A DNA stretch of 45,060 nt from NCBI RefSeq assembly GCF_003970795.1, contig NZ_RWKW01000073.1, forward strand, positions 1-45,060. Reading direction: 5' to 3'. Below, in pieces: positions 7,801 to 14,731 of this stretch; position 1 is the first letter of the stretch, and the number at the start of each line of letters is the position of its first letter. A program made the translations under genes and the position numbers. Source of the stretch: Aquibium carbonis (GTDB lineage Bacteria; Pseudomonadota; Alphaproteobacteria; Rhizobiales; Rhizobiaceae). The notes beneath the pieces were generated by a model. It had not been told where the DNA came from. It worked only from the letters and a program-made list of their open reading frames with translations, and made no database searches.

Positions 7801-8397
7801 GGCCGTCCTCCCTTTGGGACCAAACCTAGGCGCGATGCCACCGATCGGCAATGCGCCGAGCGCCTTTCGCGCTTCGGCCACCAGCACGTCGGGCGCCTTC
7901 TCGCCGTCCAGTCTCAGCACCGCCGCGCTCTGGACCGCGAGCCATGCCTCGTGGCGGGCCCGGTTGCGGCCATTGAAGGCCGGGTTCTCGTACTCCGCCG
8001 CCCAGGCCAGGAACGAGCGGTGGATGCCGTGCATGTCGCCGCTGGGCAGGATGCGGTCGCCGAAGCGCTTCCGCTCGCGGGCGGCGAGCCGCGACATCCG
8101 CACCGCCTGCGGCGTCGACAGAAACACGATCAGGTCGACCCTTTCGATCAGCGGATCGCCCCAACCGTCGAAGGAGCCCGTCAGCACCCAGCCCGCATCG
8201 CCGAGCGCCGCGCGGATCAGCGGCACGCGCTCCACGGCCGGACGTTTCGTCGTGTAGGGAGGATCGGTCGGCAGCCAGTAGAAGTCGTCGCAGTCGACAT
8301 GCACGACGTCGAGTTCGGCCGCCAGCGCGCGGCCAAACGTGGTGACGCCCGAACCGGCAGCGCCGGTCACATAGATGCGATGCTCCGCGACATCCAT
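7507..8397 (-). CDS. P-loop kinase-like protein fused in frame to a small conserved domain
   Basis: Open frame of 296 residues from ATG 8397. Residues 1-195 form an adenylate-kinase-like P-loop NTPase with GAAGSGVTT at 12-20. The Walker lysine is Val18, as I recall for related GSGTTT proteins. Further blocks are DCDDFYWLPTDPPYTTKRP and TGSFDGWGDPLIERVDLIVFL. Residues 200-296 look like a separate small protein (WRHMKFAPRDGTRILVTV, then GYAEPELRCWMPLP). Its own ATG (7800) is preceded by GGGAGG, so the fusion may be read-through of a lost stop, and both products may be made. A longer frame reaching 8529 runs into ilvD and is not credible. The NTPase substrate is unknown. Confidence 0.75.
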   Translation of the reverse strand: MDVAEHRIYVTGAAGSGVTTFGRALAAELDVVHVDCDDFYWLPTDPPYTTKRPAVERVPLIRAALGDAGWVLTGSFDGWGDPLIERVDLIVFLSTPQAVRMSRLAARERKRFGDRILPSGDMHGIHRSFLAWAAEYENPAFNGRNRARHEAWLAVQSAAVLRLDGEKAPDVLVAEARKALGALPIGGIAPRFGPKGRTAMDETEGWRHMKFAPRDGTRILVTVRASEQGAADVDVAHWARADQFGAEGWRSADSHPGQIIGYAEPELRCWMPLPRAGAAARPTPWEEGEELFGSGI

Positions 8398-8473
8398 CGC
8401 GATGGTCCGTCCCTGGCCTTGCGATCCCGGCCCGGCCGCCGCAAGATCGCGGCCGGGGAAACGTGGGCCTGCC

Positions 8474-10309
8474 CTACTCCGGCAGGACGCGAACCGCGCC
8501 CTTGTCGGCGCTCGCCGCGAAGGCGGCATAGGCCTTGAGCGCCGTCGTCACGTTGCGCTTGCGATGCTCGACAGGCCTCCAGCCCTGCGCATCCTGCTCG
8601 GCCCGGCGCGCGGCGAGTTCATCGTCGGGCACCAGCAGGTCGATCTTGCGATTGGGGATGTCGATGTCGATCAGGTCGCCCTTGCGCACCAGACCGATCG
8701 TGCCGCCGCTCGCCGCTTCCGGCGAGACATGGCCGATCGACAGGCCCGACGTGCCGCCCGAAAAGCGCCCGTCGGTCAGGAGAGCGCAGACCTTGCCGAG
8801 CCCTTTCGACTTCAGGTAGCTCGTCGGATAGAGCATCTCCTGCATGCCGGGGCCGCCTTTCGGTCCCTCGTAGCGGATCACCACCACGTCACCGGCCTTC
8901 ACCTCGTTGCTCAGGATGCCCTTCACCGCCGCGTCCTGGCTTTCGTAGACCACCGCCGGGCCAATGAACTTCAGGATCGACTCGTCGACGCCGGCCGTCT
9001 TCACCACGCAGCCGTCGATCGCCACGTTGCCCTTCAGCACGGCCAGGCCGCCATCCTTCGAGAACGGGTGCTCGGCCGAGCGGATCACGCCGGTCTCGCG
9101 GTCCATGTCGAGGTCGTCCCAGCGGCTCGACTGGCTGAAGGCCACCTGGGTCGGCACACCGCCGGGTGCGGCCTTGAAGAAGTCATGCACCATCTTCGAA
9201 TCCGTGCGGGTGATGTCCCAGCGGTCGATGGCGTCGCCCAGCGTCACGGCATGCACCGTCGGCGTATCGCGATGGATCAGCCCGGCGCGGTCGAGCTCGC
9301 CCAGGATGCGCATGATCCCGCCGGCCCGGTGCACGTCTTCCATGTGGACGTCGCTCTTGGCCGGCGCCACCTTCGACAGGCACGGCACCCGGCGCGACAA
9401 CTGGTCGATCGCATCCATGCCGAAATCGATTCCACCCTCGTGCGCGGCGGCGAGGATGTGCAGGATCGTGTTGGTGGAGCCGCCCATGGCGATGTCGAGC
9501 GACATCGCGTTCTCGAACGCCTTGCGGTTGGCGACGTTGCGGGGCAGCACGCTGTCGTCGTCCTGCTCGTAGTAGCGACGCGCGATGTCCACGACCAGAT
9601 GTCCCGCTTCCACGAAGAGACGGCGGCGGTCGGCATGAGTGGCGAGCGTCGAGCCGTTGCCGGGCAGCGACAGGCCGAGCGCCTCCGTCAGGCAGTTCAT
9701 CGAATTGGCCGTGAACATGCCCGAGCAGGAACCGCAGGTCGGACAGGCGGAGCGCTCGATCACCTGCACGTCCTCGTCGGAGATCTTGTCGTCGGCCGCC
9801 GCCACCATCGCGTCGATCAGGTCGATCGACACGGTCTTGCCCTCCAGCACCACCTTGCCGGCCTCCATCGGCCCGCCCGACACGAAGACCGAGGGAATAT
9901 TGAGCCGCATGGCCGCGTTCAGCATGCCGGGCGTGATCTTGTCGCAGTTGGAGATGCACACCATGGCGTCGGCGCAATGCGCGTTGACCATGTATTCCAC
10001 CGAATCCGTGATGATCTCGCGCGACGGCAGCGAATAGAGCATGCCGTCATGACCCATCGCGATGCCGTCGTCGACGGCGATCGTGTTGAATTCCTTGGCG
10101 ATGCCGCCCGCCGCTTCGATCTCGCGCGCCACCAGCTGGCCAAGGTCCTTCAGGTGCACGTGACCGGGAACGAACTGCGTGAAGGAATTGACGACCGCGA
10201 TGATCGGCTTGCCGAAATCGCCGTCCTTCACGCCGGTCGCGCGCCACAGGCCGCGGGCGCCGGCCATGTTGCGGCCGTGGGTGGTGGTTCTGGAGCGATA
10301 GGGTGGCAT
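8474..10309 (-). CDS. ilvD: dihydroxy-acid dehydratase
   Basis: Iron-sulfur enzyme that dehydrates 2,3-dihydroxy acids in valine, leucine and isoleucine synthesis, 611 residues, close to the usual 616. Diagnostic blocks are [26 protein letters not shown] at the start, [12 protein letters not shown], and the cysteine cluster [19 protein letters not shown]. The C-terminal [23 protein letters not shown] is also typical. The chosen start gives the standard N-terminus; the frame is open 13 codons further upstream. A perfect 9+9 inverted repeat lies 73-92 bases upstream, where it could block the promoter. Divergent from hss. Confidence 0.96.
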   Translation of the reverse strand: MPPYRSRTTTHGRNMAGARGLWRATGVKDGDFGKPIIAVVNSFTQFVPGHVHLKDLGQLVAREIEAAGGIAKEFNTIAVDDGIAMGHDGMLYSLPSREIITDSVEYMVNAHCADAMVCISNCDKITPGMLNAAMRLNIPSVFVSGGPMEAGKVVLEGKTVSIDLIDAMVAAADDKISDEDVQVIERSACPTCGSCSGMFTANSMNCLTEALGLSLPGNGSTLATHADRRRLFVEAGHLVVDIARRYYEQDDDSVLPRNVANRKAFENAMSLDIAMGGSTNTILHILAAAHEGGIDFGMDAIDQLSRRVPCLSKVAPAKSDVHMEDVHRAGGIMRILGELDRAGLIHRDTPTVHAVTLGDAIDRWDITRTDSKMVHDFFKAAPGGVPTQVAFSQSSRWDDLDMDRETGVIRSAEHPFSKDGGLAVLKGNVAIDGCVVKTAGVDESILKFIGPAVVYESQDAAVKGILSNEVKAGDVVVIRYEGPKGGPGMQEMLYPTSYLKSKGLGKVCALLTDGRFSGGTSGLSIGHVSPEAASGGTIGLVRKGDLIDIDIPNRKIDLLVPDDELAARRAEQDAQGWRPVEHRKRNVTTALKAYAAFAASADKGAVRVLPE

Positions 10310-10381
10310 GATTGGCGCTTCCATCCGTGTTCTTGCTGTAGCCACCAATGTAGCGTCCCGACGCGCATCTGTGAAGGGCGT

Positions 10382-10401
10382 ACCGTACCGTTCGGTACGG
10401 T
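10382..10401. promoter_or_regulatory. operator-like perfect inverted repeat
   Basis: ACCGTACCG-TT-CGGTACGGT is a perfect 9+9 inverted repeat with a two-base centre, in the ilvD/hss divergent spacer. Length and symmetry suit a dimeric repressor site of the TetR type. The two-base centre makes a simple terminator hairpin unlikely despite the following T-run. No regulator gene lies nearby. Confidence 0.6.
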
Positions 10402-10569
10402 TTTTGCCGCGGCTGCTTTTCCGGGAGCGGGCGTCGCGGCGGGCATGCCGGCACGATGGACAGGGACCGCCAACCCTTTATTGTGACACCGAATTGTGGT
10501 TTAGCCACCGTTTGCGGTCCGAAAGGGCCGTTTTCGACGGCTGAAGACGACTTGAAGGAGCACTGCGAA

Positions 10570-12015
10570 ATGGCGAAACAGACATGGCCCGTCCACGGCG
10601 AGATCACCGGCCCGATCGTGATGATCGGCTTCGGATCGATCGGCCGCGGCACGCTTCCCCTGCTCGAGCGCCATTTCAGGTTCGACAAGTCGCGCATGGT
10701 CGTCATCGATCCGTCCGATGCCGACAAGGCCTTGCTCGACGAACGCGGCATCGCCTTCGTCAAGGAGCACGTGACCCGGAAAAACTACAAGGATCTGCTG
10801 ACACCGCTGCTCACGGCAGGCGAAGGCCAGGGCTTCTGCGTCAATCTCTCGGTCGACACCGGCTCGCTCGACTTGATGAAGCTCTGCCGCAAGCTCGGCG
10901 TGCTCTACATCGACACCGTCGTCGAGCCTTGGCTCGGCTTCTACTTCGACAAGGATGCCGACAATGCGTCGCGCACCAATTACGCCCTGCGGTCCACCGT
11001 GCGCGCCGAAAAGGCGAAGAACCCCGGCGGCACCACCGCCGTCTCGTGCTGCGGCGCCAATCCGGGCATGGTGTCGTGGTTCGTCAAGCAGGCGCTGGTC
11101 AACCTCGCCGCCGACATGGAGATCAAGATCACGGAGCCGGCCGTCGATGATCGCGAGGGCTGGGCGAAGCTGATGAAGAAGCTCGGCGTCAAGGGCGTGC
11201 ACATCGCCGAGCGCGACACCCAGCGGACGAAGAACCCCAAGCCGATGAACGTGTTCTGGAACACCTGGTCGGTCGAGGGCTTCATCTCCGAGGGCCTCCA
11301 GCCGGCCGAACTCGGCTGGGGCACGCACGAGAACTGGAAGCCGAAGAACGCCAGGAAGCACAAGAAGGGCTCGAAGGCCGCGATCTTTCTCGAACAGCCC
11401 GGCGCCAACACCCGCGTGCGCACCTGGTGCCCGACGCCGGGGCCGCAATACGGCTTCCTCGTCACGCACAATGAGTCCATCTCCATCGCCGACTATTTCA
11501 CCGTTCGCGACGGCAAGGGCGAGGTCACCTTCCGGCCGACCTGTCACTATGCCTACCACCCCTGCAACGACGCGGTGCTGTCGCTGCACGAGATGTTCGG
11601 CGCGGAAGGCAAGCCGCAGCCGGTCCAGCATGTTCTCGACGAGAATGAACTCGTCGACGGCAAGGACGAACTCGGCGTGCTGCTGTATGGCCATAGGAAG
11701 AATGCCTACTGGTATGGCTCGCAGTTGACGCTGGAGGAGGCACGCAAGCTCGCCCCCCATCAGAACGCGACCGGCCTGCAGGTGTCGTCGGCGGTGCTCG
11801 CCGGCATGGTCTGGGCGCTGGAAAACCCGGAAGCCGGCATCGTCGAGACCGACGAGATGGACTACCGCCGTTGCCTGGAGGTCCAGAGGCCCTATCTGGG
11901 TCCGGTGAACGGCTACTATACCGACTGGACCCCGCTGGACGGCCGTCCCGGCCTCTTCGAGGAGGATCTCGATACGAAGGATCCCTGGCAGTTCCGGAAC
12001 ATCCTCGTCCGCTGA
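10570..12015 (+). CDS. hss: homospermidine synthase
   Basis: NAD-dependent enzyme making sym-homospermidine from putrescine, 481 residues, matching the ~477-residue alphaproteobacterial enzymes. The N-terminal Rossmann fold shows VMIGFGSIGRG, then VVIDPSDADK. Other family stretches are DTVVEPWLGFYF, SCCGANPGMVSWFVKQAL and TGLQVSSAVLAGMVWALENP. The start follows GAAGGAG at a nine-base spacing; the longer open frame upstream is not needed. It acts in the cytoplasm as the main polyamine route in many rhizobia. A hairpin terminator follows 12 bases after the stop. Confidence 0.95.
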   Translation: MAKQTWPVHGEITGPIVMIGFGSIGRGTLPLLERHFRFDKSRMVVIDPSDADKALLDERGIAFVKEHVTRKNYKDLLTPLLTAGEGQGFCVNLSVDTGSLDLMKLCRKLGVLYIDTVVEPWLGFYFDKDADNASRTNYALRSTVRAEKAKNPGGTTAVSCCGANPGMVSWFVKQALVNLAADMEIKITEPAVDDREGWAKLMKKLGVKGVHIAERDTQRTKNPKPMNVFWNTWSVEGFISEGLQPAELGWGTHENWKPKNARKHKKGSKAAIFLEQPGANTRVRTWCPTPGPQYGFLVTHNESISIADYFTVRDGKGEVTFRPTCHYAYHPCNDAVLSLHEMFGAEGKPQPVQHVLDENELVDGKDELGVLLYGHRKNAYWYGSQLTLEEARKLAPHQNATGLQVSSAVLAGMVWALENPEAGIVETDEMDYRRCLEVQRPYLGPVNGYYTDWTPLDGRPGLFEEDLDTKDPWQFRNILVR

Positions 12016-12027
12016 GCATTGGGCAGC

Positions 12028-12048
12028 GCAAGGCCGCGCCTTGCTTTT
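12028..12048 (+). terminator. rho-independent terminator of hss
   Basis: The stem GCAAGG/CCTTGC with loop CCGCG is followed by TTTT, starting 12 bases after the hss stop codon. Confidence 0.75.
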
Positions 12049-12095
12049 GTCCCTTCGGCGCGCCATGAAATGCCTACCCTTGAGAGGAGGTCTCG

Positions 12096-12488
12096 ATGAA
12101 GTCTCTACGTTTGGTCGCGGCGGCGACCGCACTCGCCGCGCTGGCCGGCTGCACCTTCGATGGACCGCGCTACGGCGGCGGCGGCGTCGGTCCCGGTCCG
12201 ATGACGCGCGCGCCGAGTGGCGTCGAGGGCGATTGGGTCGGCACGGACGGCGTGGCGATCTCCCGCTTCACCGGCGGGCGCTTCGAGACGATCGCGACCG
12301 ACACCGGGAACAAGCTGGCGGAAGGCAACTACTTCCAGCGCGACGCCCGCACGATCGACATCAACCTCACCTCGCTGATCCGTCAGACGACCTCCAGCGT
12401 GACCTGCGGCCTCGTCAACCCGCGCCAGATGAACTGCACCAGTTCCACCGGCAGCCAGTTCGTCCTGGTTCGGCGCGGCACCGCCTGA
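12096..12488 (+). CDS. omp10: Omp10-like outer membrane lipoprotein
   Basis: Lipoprotein of 130 residues homologous in layout to Brucella Omp10. A signal peptide ends in the lipobox LAGC with Cys19 as the lipidation site. A Gly/Pro-rich linker follows. The conserved core reads GVEGDWVGTDGVAISRFTGGRFETIATDTGNKLAEGNY, and later SSVTCGLVNPRQMNCTSSTGSQF, which supplies two cysteines. It is probably anchored in the outer membrane; function is unknown apart from its surface antigen role in Brucella. A strong GAGAGGAGG ribosome binding site precedes ATG 12096. The next gene begins 23 bases downstream. Confidence 0.85.
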   Translation: MKSLRLVAAATALAALAGCTFDGPRYGGGGVGPGPMTRAPSGVEGDWVGTDGVAISRFTGGRFETIATDTGNKLAEGNYFQRDARTIDINLTSLIRQTTSSVTCGLVNPRQMNCTSSTGSQFVLVRRGTA

Positions 12489-12511
12489 GGTCGCGGCAGG
12501 GCTGAAACGGG

Positions 12512-13192
12512 ATGATCGCGATCATCGTCGCGGTCCTCGTGCTGGCGGTGGTCACCCTGCCCCAGCTTCTCGTACGCACGACCATCAATCGCCACGCGGC
12601 CGATCGCCCGGATCTGCCGGGCACCGGTGGCGAGCTCGCCCGTCACCTTCTCGACCGGTTCGACCTCGGCCACGTCAAGGTCGAGGTCACCGACAAGGGT
12701 GACCACTACGATCCCGATGCCGCCGCCGTGCGCCTTCTGCCGCAGCACCACGGTGGCCGCTCCCTCTCGGCTGTCGCCATCGCCGCCCACGAGGTGGCCC
12801 ACGCCATCCAGCACGGCAATGGCGAACGCAAGCTGGCGCTTCGCCAACGTCTCGCCAGGCTGGCGATGTTCACCGACCGCATCGCCGGCATCTTCTTCAT
12901 CGCCGCGCCCATCCTCACCGTCATCATCAGGAGCCCCGTTGCGCTGGCTGGCGCGATCGGGCTCGGCGTCGGCCTCCTTTCGGTCCGGGTCGTCGTCAAT
13001 CTCGTCACCCTGCCGGTCGAAACCGACGCCAGTTTCGCCAAGGCGCTGCCAATTCTCAGGGAGGGCGGCTATCTCTCCGAGGGCGACCTGCCCGCCGCAC
13101 GAAGCGTGCTGCGCGCCGCCGCCTTCACCTATGTCGCCGGCGCCCTCATCTCCCTGATCAATCTTGCACGCTGGATCAGGCTCCTGCGATAA
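12512..13192 (+). CDS. YugP-type membrane zinc metallopeptidase
   Basis: Membrane protein of 226 residues of the YugP / Zn_peptidase_2 family. An N-terminal transmembrane helix covers residues 2-20, the zinc motif HEVAHAIQH starts at His93, and two hydrophobic segments lie around 125-165. The family block ETDASFAKALPIL carries the probable third zinc ligand, and a last hydrophobic stretch lies near 200-215. The active site would face the membrane or cytosol; substrates are unknown. It sits 23 bases after omp10 and 18 bases before the ligase gene, suggesting one transcript. Confidence 0.88.
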   Translation: MIAIIVAVLVLAVVTLPQLLVRTTINRHAADRPDLPGTGGELARHLLDRFDLGHVKVEVTDKGDHYDPDAAAVRLLPQHHGGRSLSAVAIAAHEVAHAIQHGNGERKLALRQRLARLAMFTDRIAGIFFIAAPILTVIIRSPVALAGAIGLGVGLLSVRVVVNLVTLPVETDASFAKALPILREGGYLSEGDLPAARSVLRAAAFTYVAGALISLINLARWIRLLR

Positions 13193-13216
13193 GGGGCGCC
13201 GAGGGGGAATTTGCCG

Positions 13217-14470
13217 ATGAAAGCCTATTTCGACGAACTGGAGACGCGCGACCCCGAACGGCGCGAGGCCGATCTCTTCGGCCGCCTGCCCGGCTTCCTG
13301 GCGGGCGCGCTCAGGAGGGCGCCCGGGCTTATGCGCTGGCTCGGCGGCATCGACCCCGCTGCGATCACGTCCCGCGCCGCGCTGGCCGCCCTGCCCGTCC
13401 TGCGCAAGTCGGAGCTGATGGCGTTCCAGGCCGAGAACCCGCCCTTCGGTGGCTTTGCCGACGAGAGCGAAATGCGCGGCCGCCGGATCTTCCTCTCGCC
13501 GGGGCCGATCTGGGAGCCGGAACCGAACGAGGAGGAGGCGCTCCACTCCGCCCGCGCCTTCTTCGCCGCCGGCATCCGGCCGCGCGACACGGTCCACAAT
13601 TCCTTCTCCTACCATCTGACGCCCGGCGGCTTCCTGCTCGATGCCGGCGCCCGCGCGCTTGGCTGCACCGTTTTCCCGGCCGGCATCGGCAACACCGACA
13701 TGCAGGTCGATGCCGCCGCCGCGCTGAAGCCCAGCGTCTATTGCGGCACGCCCGATTTCCTCAAGGTCATGCTCGACCGGGCCAGTGAGTCGGGCAAGGA
13801 TCTCTCCTCGTTCACGCGCGCGCTCGTCTCGGGCGGCGCGCTGTTTCCATCGCTTCGCGCCGAATATGCCGGACGCGGCGTCAAGGTGCTGCAGTGCTAC
13901 GCCACCGCCGAGTTCGGCATCATCGCCTACGAGACCGCGGATCCCGACGGCAATCCGCATCCCGGCATGGTCCTGAACGAAAACCTGATCGTCGAGATCG
14001 TACGGCCCGGAACCGGCGATCCCGTCGAGGACGGCGAGGTCGGTGAAGTCGTCGTCACCGGGTTCAACCCGATCTATCCGCTGGTGCGGCTCGGCACCGG
14101 TGACCTGTCGGCCATCATGCCAGGCATTTCGCCCTGCGGCCGCACGGGAAAGCGCATCCGCGGCTGGATGGGCCGCGCCGACCAGCGCACCAAGGTCAAG
14201 GGCATGTTCGTCGATCCGAGGCAGGTCGCCGAGCTCGTCCGCCGCCACCCCGAGATCGCGCGCGCCCGCCTCGTCGTCACCCGCGACGGCGAGAGCGACG
14301 CCATGGCGCTGAAGGTCGAGAGCGCCAACGGAAGCCTGCCCGATGCGGCCGCCCTCGGGGCGTCGCTGCGCGACGTCACCAAGCTCGGCGGGACGATCGA
14401 GATCGTGCCGCCCGGCAGCCTTCCCAACGACGGCAAGGTGATCGCCGACGAACGCGACTACAACGCCTGA
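13217..14470 (+). CDS. phenylacetate-CoA ligase (PaaK)-like adenylate-forming enzyme
   Basis: Adenylating enzyme of 417 residues similar to PaaK-type acyl-CoA ligases. Visible blocks are SFSYHLTPGGFLLDAGARALGCTVFPAG, GTPDFLKVML, LVSGGALFPSLRAEY, YATAEFGIIAYE and RLGTGDLSAIMPG. RGWMGRADQRTKVKGMFVDP is the hinge leading to the C-terminal domain, where NDGKV carries the likely catalytic lysine. It should activate a carboxylic acid with ATP and pass it to CoA, but the acid is not evident and no phenylacetate pathway genes are nearby. ATG 13217 has GAGGGGGA at the right spacing; TTG 13211 is too close to it. Confidence 0.82.
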   Translation: MKAYFDELETRDPERREADLFGRLPGFLAGALRRAPGLMRWLGGIDPAAITSRAALAALPVLRKSELMAFQAENPPFGGFADESEMRGRRIFLSPGPIWEPEPNEEEALHSARAFFAAGIRPRDTVHNSFSYHLTPGGFLLDAGARALGCTVFPAGIGNTDMQVDAAAALKPSVYCGTPDFLKVMLDRASESGKDLSSFTRALVSGGALFPSLRAEYAGRGVKVLQCYATAEFGIIAYETADPDGNPHPGMVLNENLIVEIVRPGTGDPVEDGEVGEVVVTGFNPIYPLVRLGTGDLSAIMPGISPCGRTGKRIRGWMGRADQRTKVKGMFVDPRQVAELVRRHPEIARARLVVTRDGESDAMALKVESANGSLPDAAALGASLRDVTKLGGTIEIVPPGSLPNDGKVIADERDYNA

Positions 14471-14560
14471 TCGCAGGGGACGAAGTGCCTTGCATCCGCG
14501 TCGAGCTGGTGTGAACATGGCCTGCAAGATGCAACATGCGTGACATCCAGCTCGGCTAGA

Positions 14561-14660
14561 CATGTTTCCCGGAAGTGGGCACCGGTTTCGGGATCGAGAC
14601 ATGCGAAAAAAACGAAAACCTGAACCGTGCACAGCGAATCGACCAGATCGTGACACGCTT
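14561..14660. repeat. dispersed palindromic element, copy A
   Basis: The core at 14561-14603 begins and ends in CATG and is an imperfect inverted repeat (TTCCCGGAAGTGG against CCGGTTTCGGGA). It resembles 21998-22039. The downstream end (ATCGTGACACGCTT) also matches copy B (ATCGCGCCACGCTT), so the whole unit is about 100 bases. It lies upstream of the 5'-nucleotidase gene and contains no coding capacity. It is probably a rhizobial intergenic mosaic or MITE-like repeat. Confidence 0.7.
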
Positions 14661-14731
14661 CGGAGACCAGTGACGAACCTGCTGCCCGTCCGGAAGGGCG
14701 ACCCGCGCCGGACATCCATAGGAGACCGACC

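Noticed and set aside
10382..10406. Reading the ilvD/hss palindrome plus T-run as a terminator.
   Set aside because: The centre is only two bases, no gene ends there, and it lies between two divergent starts.
8375..10486. A 703-codon plus-strand frame.
   Set aside because: It lies opposite ilvD, whose cysteine clusters and length are secure.
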